Numbered from the stretch's first letter, positions 52,288 to 62,130 are shown. The stretch is DNA of 64,000 nt from Vibrio methylphosphonaticus (GCF_023634655.1 NZ_JAMKMS010000020.1:16817-80816), one strand, 5' to 3'. Notes: a model not told the origin generated them from the letters alone. Numbers and translations: made by a program.

Positions 52288-52857
52288 ATGAAGTCATCAT
52301 TACTATTATTTGTTGTGAGTAGTTTGCTCATGATGGGTTGCACCACGGTAACGCCACCTCCAGCCCATTTTTCTTATGGTATTGCCACCACAGGTGATTT
52401 TTCATTTTTGCCCGCCAGCAAACCAAATACCTATTCTTGGAAGTCAGACGCAGCCGTCGCTCATGTTTCCGAAGAGATAAATGCCAAAGAATATATCTCG
52501 GTCATTCAAAGTCTTATTGACCAAGAGTTGTCTAATAAAGGGTTTGTAAAAGTGGCGCCTTCACAATCACCGCAGATGTGGATGGAATTTGGTATCGCAA
52601 CAGAATCGAAAATGACAGATGATGATATTTTTGCCAGCACGCAAATTTCGACGGGCATTCAAGTTGAGGCCGGTCCGGGCGAAAATGGTGAAAAAGGCAG
52701 CTTATATATTGCGGCCTTTGCACCGCTTGGCGACTTTCCCCGATGGCGAGTCCTAGCGCAAGGACCAACGGAGCGTCGTATTGACGATCCAGAGTTACGA
52801 GCTGAGATGGAGCAAATTATTGGTTCTATGATGAAAAATGTTCCAACTAGGCTATAG
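52288..52857 (+). CDS. DUF4136-type lipoprotein
   Basis: 189-residue lipoprotein with a signal peptide and lipobox LLMMGC. The mature part has the alternating beta/helix pattern of DUF4136: FSFLPASKPNTYSWKSDAAV, then the helix VIQSLIDQELSNKGFVKVAP. Function unknown. It converges with the downstream GNAT gene on a shared hairpin. Confidence 0.75.
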   Translation: MKSSLLLFVVSSLLMMGCTTVTPPPAHFSYGIATTGDFSFLPASKPNTYSWKSDAAVAHVSEEINAKEYISVIQSLIDQELSNKGFVKVAPSQSPQMWMEFGIATESKMTDDDIFASTQISTGIQVEAGPGENGEKGSLYIAAFAPLGDFPRWRVLAQGPTERRIDDPELRAEMEQIIGSMMKNVPTRL

Positions 52858-52889
52858 ATTGAGATGGCGAAACTCGCTGGGAAATAAAA

Positions 52890-52921
52890 AGCCGTGCCCT
52901 GCCAATAAGCAGGGCACGGCT
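52890..52921 (-). terminator. Strong terminator between lipoprotein and GNAT genes
   Basis: AGCCGTGCCCTGC, loop CAATAA, GCAGGGCACGGCT: a 13-bp perfect stem. The T run is on the minus strand (TTTTTATTTCCC), so it serves the GNAT gene best and probably also the lipoprotein gene. Confidence 0.85.
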
Positions 52922-52933
52922 GTATCTAAACGG

Positions 52934-53464
52934 TTAAAATGTCAATCCTTTAAGCTCTACGCGACGGGTTGGCCATGCGCTACCTTCTAAGGGTATCGGA
53001 CGCACCATTGCTGAGATGTTGGTTCCGGGCATTAACATCGACTTATCCATCAGAAAAAAATTGGTGACTCTCTCGTAGCCGCTGGATGAATAGACTTCAT
53101 CACGACCAAATAGAATCGAATACTGCATTCCCAATTGCGCCATCTTTATATGCGCGTGAGCAAGTAATTGTTTTACATACCCTTTACCTCTGTGTTCAGG
53201 ATGAACACAGACCTCTGCTACACCGCCAATGAAAATAGGGTTTGCATTGTGATACACGTGCTTCTCGTGCATAGCGAGATGAGCAACCACCAAATTGGAC
53301 GCTGGGTCTTTTATATACCAACGATGTGCAGGCATCTCATTGTAATAGCGCTGCGTTTTAAATCGCTCATCACTTGGTTTGGTGAAACAAGAGCTCAGTA
53401 AAGTAATTAACTGCTGGTCTAGCATTTCACCAACGTCACTATCTTTGATGTACTCTATCGTCAT
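52934..53464 (-). CDS. GNAT-family N-acetyltransferase
   Basis: 176 residues. The acetyl-CoA motif A is VCVHPEHRGKGYVKQLLAHA, near residue 90. A hydrophobic middle strand and the FGRDEVYSSSGYERV segment complete the fold. No clue to the substrate. Confidence 0.82.
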   Translation of the reverse strand: MTIEYIKDSDVGEMLDQQLITLLSSCFTKPSDERFKTQRYYNEMPAHRWYIKDPASNLVVAHLAMHEKHVYHNANPIFIGGVAEVCVHPEHRGKGYVKQLLAHAHIKMAQLGMQYSILFGRDEVYSSSGYERVTNFFLMDKSMLMPGTNISAMVRPIPLEGSAWPTRRVELKGLTF

Positions 53465-53535
53465 TTATTACCTCAGGTTGTGATTTAATCTCTTTCGCTG
53501 CTCTACTTATGACTTTACGTGGAACAACAAGAATT

Positions 53536-54444
53536 TTAGTTATCAATACATTTGTCGGTAATCACGTTGTGTGTGCCTTTGTCTGGGCCGCTATCAATAT
53601 TAAGGCGGCTTAATACGCTGTAACAGGTTGCATCGTTGGTATTGGTAACAGATTGGATAATGACTTCGCCGCTATTACCAGAACGAGAGTTAGACCAGCG
53701 AGTCGATTGCCCTTTTTGGGGTGTTTTCATCAATTTAGTAAGGGCTGCTTTATGTTTATCTCGGTCGCTGTCGGTGTAGCTTTTATCTTGCTTTAAGCCA
53801 AAGGTTTCTGAAGAAACGTCGGTAATTTTATCGACTAGTTGAAAAGGAGAGTTGAGAATGCCACCAATGACCCCTGAAACCGCGCCTTTACTTGCTTCTC
53901 TGCCGGCCTGTTCAGCTTGCGCGACGAGCCCTTCTGCTTGAACAATGATCTCTGGTACATCTTTCCTAAGCGCCGCGCTTTCTGCCAAAATCTCAGGCAC
54001 TTTCTGGTTCACATTACTTATTTGCTGATTGGTTTGACGAACGGTTTGGTTCGTTTGGTCGACTTGTTTTAGGACAGTGGGCAGTGAACGGTGCCAAGCA
54101 TCACTTTGCTCAATGATGGGTGGAATCGCATCGCGCACTTGTTCAACTTCGCTGACAATAAGCGGGAGCTGCTGGTTGATGTCATCGATACGTTGGAGCA
54201 CTTCGGGAATTAATCTCTGATACTCTGCGCTTTGCTCTAATATAGATGGAACAATGGATTGTAGGTTGTTGATTTCAGCAATGACAGGTGTGATGCGCTG
54301 CGCAGTAGTATCTACTTGTGCAAGCAAAGCGGGAAGTTCGGTACGTAGTTGCTTCGCTTCTTGAGTAAAAGAGTAGATCGCAGCGGCAAGTGCGATTAGA
54401 GCGAAAGCAAACAACAGACGAGATAGCGCGATGAGTTTATCCAT
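53536..54444 (-). CDS. Membrane-anchored coiled-coil protein with 14-residue Pro-led repeats
   Basis: 302 residues of unknown function. One N-terminal membrane helix (LLFAFALIALAAAIYSF) anchors a long helical region, residues ~38-190, that repeats every 14 residues with a leading Pro: PSILEQSAEYQRLI, PEVLQRIDDINQQL, PLIVSEVEQVRDAI, PPIIEQSDAWHRSL and further copies. A C-terminal globular part has two Cys (CYSVL and DKCIDN), which may pair. The topology suggests an inner-membrane anchor with an elongated periplasmic rod. No family recognised. Confidence 0.7.
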   Translation of the reverse strand: MDKLIALSRLLFAFALIALAAAIYSFTQEAKQLRTELPALLAQVDTTAQRITPVIAEINNLQSIVPSILEQSAEYQRLIPEVLQRIDDINQQLPLIVSEVEQVRDAIPPIIEQSDAWHRSLPTVLKQVDQTNQTVRQTNQQISNVNQKVPEILAESAALRKDVPEIIVQAEGLVAQAEQAGREASKGAVSGVIGGILNSPFQLVDKITDVSSETFGLKQDKSYTDSDRDKHKAALTKLMKTPQKGQSTRWSNSRSGNSGEVIIQSVTNTNDATCYSVLSRLNIDSGPDKGTHNVITDKCIDN

Positions 54445-54780
54445 GTGTGAGTTTATCCATAAAGCATCATAGAAGTAACAACATAGCGAAAGTCGAGCAG
54501 AGAGTAAAAGACAACCGTATACCTTGTGAGTGCGCTCGACAACTTAATAAGAAACCCTAAACAAGAAGCGTCGGCAAGGAGCGTGAGAGGCGAGTGATAT
54601 GCTTTGATTCTGTATACAGCTCGATGTGTTTAGTGCGAAATTTTCTGTTACCTAGTGGGCTTAATTGTTCGTTTTTGACACTAACATCGATGTGGTTGAA
54701 TAATTCTATCTGTAGCGGTTAGATTTTCTAACTGAGTAGAAAAGCGAAATGCGATTAATCTACGAAGACACACATGAAAC
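54445..54780. other. Divergent promoter region, gene-free
   Basis: 336 bp between the coiled-coil gene (minus) and the FAD oxidoreductase gene (plus). No open frame worth reporting and no palindrome I would defend. Confidence 0.55.
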
Positions 54781-56202
54781 GTGAATAAGCAGAACCACAC
54801 TATGTCAGAAAAATACAGCTATTGGCTTAATAACGCATTGGTCTCAGAGTCAGAGGCCACCGAAGTACTCACTCAAGATGTCACGGTTGACGTCGCCATT
54901 GTAGGTGGTGGTTTTACCGGTTTGTGGAGCGCGATTCTTCTTAAACAAAAGCAGCCTGAATTGTCTATTGCGGTGCTAGAACAATCAATCTGCGGCTCTG
55001 GTGCATCGGGCTACAATGGTGGGTGTTTGTTGACTTGGGCGACGAAATACCCGACGTTGAAAAAGCTCTTTGGGGACGAAGAAGCTCGCTGGTTAGTTGA
55101 AGAGTCCGAAGCGGTGATTGCAGAAATAGATGAGTTTTGCCAAGCATTTGATATTGAAGCGGAGCTGTATACGAAAGGGACGTATTACACGGCAACCAAT
55201 CAAGCTCAAATGGGAACGATGGATCCTGTTGTCGCGGCACTTAAAACAGAAAAAATAAATAGTTGGTCGAACGTTGACGCTGAGACCCTGCACTCAAAAA
55301 CAGGCTCGGCGGTTCATAAAGAAGCGCATTATTCACACGCTGCAGGCAGTGTTCAGCCAGCGAAACTAGCACGCGGACTAATGCGCGTCGCAAAACAACT
55401 GGGTGTGAAAATTTATGAGAAGACGGCAATGGAAACATTACAAGAAACTCAACCCGCCTTGATTGGTACTAACCGAGGGTTAGTGACGGCAACTAAGGTT
55501 ATCTTTGCAACCAACGCATGGCTTATTAATCAATTTCCTGAATTAAAGCGTTCTATTGTCGTCGTTTCCTCAGATATGGTATTAACAAAACCGGTAGCAG
55601 AAAAGTTGGCGATACATGGCCCAGACCAAGGCGTCACTGTCGTCGATTCTCGTATTTTTGTTCACTATTACCGAGATACGAAAGATGGTCGATTGATGCT
55701 AGGTAAGGGCGGCAATCGTTTTTCATTTGGTAACAAGATTGATGGGATGTTTGACGCGAAAACGCGTTACCTATCCCAGCTAGAAAATAGTTTTTCTTGG
55801 TTATTTCCGTTTTTGAATAAAAACGATATCGAGCATAGCTGGACCGGAGGTTCTGACCGTTCAGTGACAGGTTTGCCTTTTTTTGACCGATTACGTGGGC
55901 ATCCGCACATTTTCTATGGTTTAGGGTATTCAGGAAACGGTGTGGCACAAACTCGTATTGGCGCAAAAATTTTAGCGAGTATGGTTCTAGGTGAAGATAA
56001 TCGATATACCCAGTGTGGCTTAGCAAAAGGCCCAAGAGGGTATTTCCCACCAGAACCTTTTAGGTGGTGTGGTGCGATGGTTGTTCGAGATGCGGTAAGA
56101 CGAAAAGAAGTTGCAGATCAACACGGACTAAAGCCCTTTATTGTCGATCGTTGGCTATCAAAATTAGCGGGACCAGCTGGGAAGGCAGACAAAGTATCTT
56201 AA
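54781..56202 (+). CDS. FAD-dependent amine/amino acid oxidoreductase (DAO family)
   Basis: 473 residues. The FAD-binding motif is VAIVGGGFTGLWSAILL near residue 40, followed by CGSGASGYNGG, a DAO-family (PF01266) pattern seen in glycine/sarcosine oxidases and DadA-like dehydrogenases. The C-terminal flavin contact is GLGYSGNGVAQTRIGAK. The substrate is unknown. The start is GTG at 54781 or ATG at 54802; neither has a strong ribosome-binding site. A LysR regulator follows on the same strand and may be functionally paired. Confidence 0.8.
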   Translation: MNKQNHTMSEKYSYWLNNALVSESEATEVLTQDVTVDVAIVGGGFTGLWSAILLKQKQPELSIAVLEQSICGSGASGYNGGCLLTWATKYPTLKKLFGDEEARWLVEESEAVIAEIDEFCQAFDIEAELYTKGTYYTATNQAQMGTMDPVVAALKTEKINSWSNVDAETLHSKTGSAVHKEAHYSHAAGSVQPAKLARGLMRVAKQLGVKIYEKTAMETLQETQPALIGTNRGLVTATKVIFATNAWLINQFPELKRSIVVVSSDMVLTKPVAEKLAIHGPDQGVTVVDSRIFVHYYRDTKDGRLMLGKGGNRFSFGNKIDGMFDAKTRYLSQLENSFSWLFPFLNKNDIEHSWTGGSDRSVTGLPFFDRLRGHPHIFYGLGYSGNGVAQTRIGAKILASMVLGEDNRYTQCGLAKGPRGYFPPEPFRWCGAMVVRDAVRRKEVADQHGLKPFIVDRWLSKLAGPAGKADKVS

Positions 56203-56340
56203 TTTGAAAGGTGACAATATGTGAGGATCTTAGCCGAATCATTGTTCAGAATGAGTAAGTTAAGATCGTCATTCATGGGTGCTTAACAAAGTACTGCTAA
56301 GGTCAATACTTGCACTCATTAATGGTTATAAGTAGTTTAC

Positions 56341-57291
56341 ATGCAAGTGAATAAGCCAACGTTTCTTTCCAATTCGGAGCCCCAGTTAATAAGTCACCAA
56401 CGACGAATCCCTCCTTTTAAAGCACTGCGTGCATTTGAATCTGCCGCGAGACACCGTAGTTTTTCCCGTGCTGCGAATGAACTTAACGTGACTCGCGCTG
56501 CTATCAGCCAGCAAATTCGATTGTTGGAAGAGTACCTGGATGCTCGCTTGTTTGAGCGAAGTGGCGCTCAGATTATATTGACTGAGCAAGCGTTGCATTA
56601 TTTACCGCTACTTACAGACACTTTAAATAAACTGTGTCTGGGAACTGGTCATTTGTTTGGAAAAAAGGCACGTCAAACACTGTCCATTCGTGTAGCACAA
56701 AGCTTTTGTCACACATGGTTGTTACCACGCCTTGCCGACTTTCATCGTAGACATCCCGATATCACTCTGCAGTTTTACTCTACAACAAACCTTTATCCGA
56801 GTAACAATAATGTCGTGGACCTGGAAATTATCAATGGTTACGGTCATTGGGATGATGTGATTTATGAACCCTTGACGTCTGAGGAAAAGTGGCAGGTGGT
56901 GGCCAGCCCTTCATTTACTAAGCAGTTTGATTTTACTCGCCCCATTGAAGAGATCGCTACGTTTCCAAAACTGGCAACACTAGGGTATAGCGAAGGCTGG
57001 AAAGAATGGTTTTCTTTGCATCAAGAGGCGCTTATTTTTTCCGAACCTGTTATGTCTTTTGATAGCACTCAGTTATCAATGGAAGCCGCGATACAAGGGC
57101 TAGGGATGTTGCTTGCTAAATCAATATTGGTTGAGGATGCGATTAAACAAAATGATTTAGTTGTGGTGCAGTCACTGTCAATGCCCAGCAACAGTCAACA
57201 TTATTTGGTTAAAAATCAAACGCCATCCAACGGCACTAAAATTAACCACTTTTGTCATTGGTTAAAGCAATGTGGCTTACTCTGTGCATGA
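56341..57291 (+). CDS. LysR-family regulator, GcvA-like
   Basis: 316 residues. The opening RRIPPFKALRAFESAARHRS followed by FSRAANELNVTRAAISQQI is very close to the GcvA/AmpR subgroup. Same strand as the upstream FAD oxidoreductase with a 138-bp gap. GcvA-type regulators often control adjacent amine or amino acid catabolic oxidoreductases, so a link is plausible but not shown by any site found. Confidence 0.85.
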   Translation: MQVNKPTFLSNSEPQLISHQRRIPPFKALRAFESAARHRSFSRAANELNVTRAAISQQIRLLEEYLDARLFERSGAQIILTEQALHYLPLLTDTLNKLCLGTGHLFGKKARQTLSIRVAQSFCHTWLLPRLADFHRRHPDITLQFYSTTNLYPSNNNVVDLEIINGYGHWDDVIYEPLTSEEKWQVVASPSFTKQFDFTRPIEEIATFPKLATLGYSEGWKEWFSLHQEALIFSEPVMSFDSTQLSMEAAIQGLGMLLAKSILVEDAIKQNDLVVVQSLSMPSNSQHYLVKNQTPSNGTKINHFCHWLKQCGLLCA

Positions 57292-57446
57292 CGCTTTCTG
57301 CACATAAAGCATCATCATTGGCATTGATAGGAAATAAGTGGTTGTGTGAAAAATGAACACTTAAACTGATTTTTCGAGTAAGTCACTAAATTTTATAAGT
57401 AATTCAGCTAGACTGAAATTATAACAAGAATGTTCAGGAGCGGGTT

Positions 57447-59807
57447 ATGGCTATTCAAAGATTAGAATCCACATCGCTATACTATGCGGCAGAGTTGGAA
57501 AAGTTACCTTGTAAATCAACGAAAGAGCTCTCTCCTATTGATGAAATCGTCGGTCAAGAGCGGGCGCAAAAAGCGGTCGAGTTCGCCATGTCGATCAAAG
57601 AGAAGGGATACAACATTTATGCGATTGGGCAAAATGGTTTAGGGAAACGAACCATGATACTGCGGTATCTCAGCCGTCATCAGCATGATCGAGAGGCGCT
57701 GTTTGATTGGTGCTATGTTGCTAACTTTACTGATACTCGTATCCCGCAAGTGTTGAAGCTTCCAAGCGGAACAGGGACTCGCCTTAAGCAAGATGTAGAA
57801 AAGCTCATCGCTAAGTTGATGAAAGCGATTCCAATGGCGTTTGATAATGAGCTCTATTATGGTCGTGCGGACAAATTAAAGAATGATTTGGCTAGCGTTC
57901 AGCAAGCTGAATTAACAAAGTTAAGCGAGGAAGCGAAAACCAAAGGGATTAGCCTAACCATCACGCCGCAAGGTGATTATCAATTTGTGGCTCTAAGTGG
58001 CGAAGATCTGCACACTGAAGAGTCGTTCGATGAATTACCTGAAGAGGAGCAGACTCGTTTTGGTGATAACATTGACGAATTAGAAATTAGCTTACGTGGT
58101 ATGGCGCGTGAACTCACTGCTCTAGAAGAGACATACACGGATAACATTCAAAAATTGAATGATGAAGTGACGCTAGGCGTGATAGCTCATCTCATTAAAA
58201 AGCTGAAAAAAAGTTATAACGGTTACACCGAAATAAAGCAGTACCTGACAGAACTTCAAAAGGATATCTGCGAAAACGTCGATATCTTTCTTGAAGAAGG
58301 TAATGAGCAGGGTGAAATCGCGACGGCTTCTTTGGATAAAAATTTCCCTCGTCGCTATAAAGTGAATGTGTTGGTGAAGCAGACGAGTGAAGAGCTGCCT
58401 ATCATTGTTGAGGAAAATCCTAACTATCACTCACTCTTTGGTTATATTGAAACAGCAACGTATAAAGGGACGGTATTTACCGACTTTTCTTTAATTCGCG
58501 CAGGTAGTCTGCATAAAGCAAACGGCGGCGTGCTATTGATGGACGCGGTAAAAGTACTAGAGCAACCCTATGTATGGGATGGTCTGAAGCGAGCATTGCG
58601 TTCAAGACAACTGAGTTTTACCTCATTGGAAAAAGAAGTCACGTTGACGGGGGCGGTGTCATTGGATCCTCAGCCAATTCCTCTTGATGTAAAGATCATT
58701 TTGTTTGGGGATTACCGTACTTATCAACTTCTGCAGCATTATGATCCGGAATTCAGTGAATTATTCAAAGTGACGGCTGATTTTGAAGATGAAATGAAGC
58801 GGACTGCCGACTCTGAACTGCACTATGCTCGTTTTATCTCCAGTATCATTCATGACAACAACATGTTGCATTGTGACAGAAAAGCCATCGCGCGGATTAT
58901 TGAGCACAGCTCACGTTTATCCGGTGATCAAAAGAAACTCTCGTTGCACTCCGCTCATATCGCTAATCTGTTGCGAGAATCTAACTACGTGGCTCGAAAT
59001 GCCAAGTCTAACCTGATTCGTGTTGGCCATGTCGAGCAAGCCTTGAGTTATCAACAAATGCGAGTCAATCGCCTTCAAGATAGTGTAATGGAAGGGTTTA
59101 CGAACGGCACTACGTTGATTCATACCGACGGAGAAGCGGTAGGGCAAGTGAATGCCTTATCAGTATTGACGACCAGTGACCATATGTTTGGCGCCCCTAA
59201 CCGAATTACAGCGACAACGTCGTATGGGGAAGGGGATGTGATCGATATTGAACGTAGCGTTGATCTTGGCGGCAGTATTCACTCCAAAGGGGTAATGATC
59301 CTTACGGCGTATTTGTCTTCTGTCTTTGGCAAAACAGCGAAGGTGCCGCTCACCACAACCATTACTTTCGAGCAATCATACGGCGGTGTGGATGGGGATA
59401 GTGCCAGCATGGCTGAGTTCTGTGCAGTGGTGTCGGCGTTTTCTGGTCAAGCGAATCGCCAAGACATTGCCATTACTGGCTCCATGAACCAGTTTGGTGA
59501 ATCCCAACCCATAGGTGGTGTGAACGAGAAAATCGAGGGCTTCTTTGACGTGTGTGAGATCAAAGGCCGACGCTCAGACCAAGGTGTCATTATTCCGCGC
59601 TCTAATGTTCACAATCTCATGTTACGTGCTGATATTGTGAAAGCTGTCGAAAAAGGTGATTTCCATATTTGGGCGATCGATCATGTGACAGAAGCCGTTG
59701 AATTATTTACCGGTAAACAAGCTGGGACACCCTCATTGGAGGGAAGTTATCCCATTGATACGGTATTTGGAATTGCGCAGGCGCGTCTTAATGCCTTAAG
59801 AAAGTAA
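57447..59807 (+). CDS. LonB-like ATP-dependent protease (Lon family, S16)
   Basis: 786 residues. N-terminal region with Walker A GQNGLGKRT around residue 62. A long helical insert with a coiled coil follows. The sensor/AAA region includes GSLHKANGGVLLMDAVKVL (Walker B area). The C-terminal Lon protease domain holds the catalytic Ser in GGVDGDSASMAEF and the catalytic Lys in PIGGVNEKIEGFF. This is the second Lon-type protease of gammaproteobacteria (related to LonB/YcbZ), distinct from the main Lon. Followed by a strong terminator. Confidence 0.88.
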   Translation: MAIQRLESTSLYYAAELEKLPCKSTKELSPIDEIVGQERAQKAVEFAMSIKEKGYNIYAIGQNGLGKRTMILRYLSRHQHDREALFDWCYVANFTDTRIPQVLKLPSGTGTRLKQDVEKLIAKLMKAIPMAFDNELYYGRADKLKNDLASVQQAELTKLSEEAKTKGISLTITPQGDYQFVALSGEDLHTEESFDELPEEEQTRFGDNIDELEISLRGMARELTALEETYTDNIQKLNDEVTLGVIAHLIKKLKKSYNGYTEIKQYLTELQKDICENVDIFLEEGNEQGEIATASLDKNFPRRYKVNVLVKQTSEELPIIVEENPNYHSLFGYIETATYKGTVFTDFSLIRAGSLHKANGGVLLMDAVKVLEQPYVWDGLKRALRSRQLSFTSLEKEVTLTGAVSLDPQPIPLDVKIILFGDYRTYQLLQHYDPEFSELFKVTADFEDEMKRTADSELHYARFISSIIHDNNMLHCDRKAIARIIEHSSRLSGDQKKLSLHSAHIANLLRESNYVARNAKSNLIRVGHVEQALSYQQMRVNRLQDSVMEGFTNGTTLIHTDGEAVGQVNALSVLTTSDHMFGAPNRITATTSYGEGDVIDIERSVDLGGSIHSKGVMILTAYLSSVFGKTAKVPLTTTITFEQSYGGVDGDSASMAEFCAVVSAFSGQANRQDIAITGSMNQFGESQPIGGVNEKIEGFFDVCEIKGRRSDQGVIIPRSNVHNLMLRADIVKAVEKGDFHIWAIDHVTEAVELFTGKQAGTPSLEGSYPIDTVFGIAQARLNALRK

Positions 59808-59824
59808 CGGTATCACTTTGATAA

Positions 59825-59858
59825 AAATGCCACGTTCTAAACGTGGCATTTTTTTTGC
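59825..59858 (+). terminator. Terminator of the LonB-like gene
   Basis: AAATGCCACGTT, loop CTA, AACGTGGCATTT, then a run of T: a 12-bp perfect stem. Confidence 0.9.
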
Positions 59859-59902
59859 TATTGCTTGCTGTTTTAAGTCTTTAACATAGAGAGCATAAGG
59901 CG

Positions 59903-60631
59903 TTATGCGCGCAGTTTAAACTTAGTGCCGTCGAATTTTAACAAGGACAGCAGTTCTTTAGCGTTGGTGGTACCAAGCTCGTCAAACTTTATCCCGTAGC
60001 CATTGTAGTGGATGGCTTTTTGGACGTTACAAATGGGGCCAGATAAAGCAGGGAATGAACGCCCCTTGCCTGTTTCAGACTGCACGATGAGTGTTACTGG
60101 CTCGCCAATCGTTAGGGATTTGCTCAATGCGGGCAGAATAAATCGACAGCCACTTTTTGACATGTCACGAATTTCACAACGCACCCGTCTCTCACCCGCT
60201 TCCAGCACAGCGCCTAAATTTACTTCATAGCGCGCTTCTTTACGTAAGTTTGTGATGGTCATTGACTGAGGAATACTCAGTACCAACATCGATACTGGGT
60301 CATCAATGATGTGTAACAACTGGGAGCGGAACTGCACTACGCCTCCCTCACCACGCTGTGAAATAGCACGAACAATCAACCAAAACCCCTCTTGATAGAA
60401 GTCTTTAAGGTCTGATTCAGAAATATGCGGCATTTCCAATAAAACGCGGTGATCAGAATGAGCGCCAATGAACTTAGAGGTGCAACGGAAAGACGTGCCA
60501 ACAGGGGTTGTGACAGTCAATGTGACGTCGCTACCATGCTCTATCATGGCTAAAGCATCTGTACTATTTAGGGTATGCGTGCTGCGCGGAGGCGTGCTTG
60601 GGTTTAGTTTTTTAGTATTTGTTAGCGTCAC
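59903..60631 (-). CDS. PilZ-domain protein, cyclic-di-GMP receptor, YcgR-like
   Basis: 242 residues. The N-terminal YcgR-type domain runs to about residue 115. The PilZ domain has the c-di-GMP-binding motifs LRKEARYEVN (the RxxxR) and IRDMSKSGCRFILP (the D/NxSxxG). Likely links c-di-GMP levels to motility or surface behaviour. The start is a GTG at 60631 with no strong ribosome-binding site, so the N-terminus is uncertain. Confidence 0.87.
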   Translation of the reverse strand: MTLTNTKKLNPSTPPRSTHTLNSTDALAMIEHGSDVTLTVTTPVGTSFRCTSKFIGAHSDHRVLLEMPHISESDLKDFYQEGFWLIVRAISQRGEGGVVQFRSQLLHIIDDPVSMLVLSIPQSMTITNLRKEARYEVNLGAVLEAGERRVRCEIRDMSKSGCRFILPALSKSLTIGEPVTLIVQSETGKGRSFPALSGPICNVQKAIHYNGYGIKFDELGTTNAKELLSLLKFDGTKFKLRA

Positions 60632-60931
60632 TGCTCGTTAATTCCTGACGTTTAGTTCTTGGGCACCGATTGCTTTAGGACTGTGCAATAGCTAAGTCCG
60701 ACTCTAGCTAAGCCTGGATGCTAATTAGAGTAGGTGCTCGCGAAATTTTAGGGGCTCATCTCACCAGATGCAATGAAAAAACGACGACACCAGTCAAAAT
60801 ATTGACTTAGCTGTCAGTTTTGTCGCTTTATTCGTTATTTCATAGCTTTAACCTTAGGTTTTCTAGTGTGTAATCTTACTCAGTTAGGCGTATGCTCAAT
60901 GTAGAACCGTTGAATTGCAGAGAGATTGACT

Positions 60932-61930
60932 ATGAATTCTATTGCCTTTTTTAGTGCCAAATCTTATGACCAAGCGTCGTTTACCAAAGTTAACCAAGCG
61001 TTTGATTTGGATTTACATTTTCATGACTTTAGGTTGACTAAAAAGACCGCAAAAATGGCACGCGGCAGTGAGGTAGTGTGCGCGTTTGTCAATGACGACT
61101 TGTCACGAGAGGTTCTCGTTGAGCTTCAGTCTGAAGGCGTAAAGCTGGTGGCTATGCGGTGTGCTGGGTTTGATAAAGTGGATTTATTAGCTGCGAAAGA
61201 GCTTGGATTGCAAGTGGTGCGTGTTCCTGCCTACTCACCAGAAGCAGTAGCAGAACATGCTGTTGGCCTGATGATGACGTTGAATCGACGCTTTCATAAA
61301 GCCTATCAACGTACTCGTGATGCGAACTTTTCCCTTGATGGATTGGTTGGGTTTAATTTGCATGGTAAAACGGCTGGTATTATCGGCACTGGCAAAATTG
61401 GGATCGCGACGATGCGTATTTTAAAGGGGTTTGGCATGAAGCTGCTTTGTTTTGACCCTTATGAAAATCCGCTCGCCCTTGAGCTTGGGGCAACGTATTG
61501 CAGTAAAGAAGCGTTATTTAAAGATAGTGATATCATTTCTTTACATTGCCCGATGACAGAAGACAATTATCACCTACTAAATGAGCAGGCTTTCAATTCA
61601 ATGAAAGCGGGGGTCATGATCATTAATACTAGCCGGGGAGAGTTACTCGACTCTTCAGCCGCCATTGACGCTCTTAAATCTGGAAAAATAGGCGCGCTTG
61701 GGCTAGATGTTTACGACAATGAAAAAGATCTTTTCTTCCAAGATAAGTCCAATGATGTCATCGTCGATGATGTGTTTAGACGCCTATCAGCCTGCCATAA
61801 TGTTCTCTTTACAGGACATCAAGCTTTCCTCACCCATGAGGCGCTTGAGAGTATTGCTGAGACCACGTTAAAAAATGTCGATTGCTTTATGACCAATAAA
61901 TTATCAGGCAATGAACTGATATCCGCTTAG
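60932..61930 (+). CDS. ldhA: D-lactate dehydrogenase, fermentative, LdhA
   Basis: NADH-dependent reduction of pyruvate to D-lactate. The protein is 332 residues with the ATG at 60932 (a TTG six bases earlier is the only alternative). NAD motif GIIGTGKIGIATMRIL; catalytic Arg in IINTSRGELLD, Glu in LDVYDNEKDLFF, His in FTGHQAFLTHEAL. Very close to E. coli LdhA throughout (for example ALNRR-like TLNRRFHKAYQRTRDANFSL). Confidence 0.93.
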   Translation: MNSIAFFSAKSYDQASFTKVNQAFDLDLHFHDFRLTKKTAKMARGSEVVCAFVNDDLSREVLVELQSEGVKLVAMRCAGFDKVDLLAAKELGLQVVRVPAYSPEAVAEHAVGLMMTLNRRFHKAYQRTRDANFSLDGLVGFNLHGKTAGIIGTGKIGIATMRILKGFGMKLLCFDPYENPLALELGATYCSKEALFKDSDIISLHCPMTEDNYHLLNEQAFNSMKAGVMIINTSRGELLDSSAAIDALKSGKIGALGLDVYDNEKDLFFQDKSNDVIVDDVFRRLSACHNVLFTGHQAFLTHEALESIAETTLKNVDCFMTNKLSGNELISA

Positions 61931-61965
61931 TATAAGAATGCTATAACTGTGAAGCACGGCATTAG

Positions 61966-61993
61966 AGCTCTCGTGTCAATGTTCGAGAGCTTT
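61966..61993 (+). terminator. Hairpin after ldhA
   Basis: AGCTCTCG and CGAGAGCT with a ten-base loop, then TT. Moderate terminator. Confidence 0.6.
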
Positions 61994-62086
61994 GATCATC
62001 TCAGTTATGCTTCTTTCTCGCCCCACCTTTTTATTTGTAGAATCAATTAAGTTTCAACTAGTGATTACTTAAATCAATAAAAGAGT

Positions 62087-62110
62087 TTAAACTCTTTTAT
62101 GGTGTATATA
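62087..62110. promoter_or_regulatory. Perfect 24-bp palindrome upstream of an unknown gene
   Basis: ATAAAAGAGTTT followed by AAACTCTTTTAT: perfect symmetry, centred at 62098/62099, about 20 bp before the next start codon. Candidate operator of an unknown regulator, or a short hairpin in the leader. Confidence 0.65.
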
Positions 62111-62130
62111 TCATGCGCTAAAAATCATTA

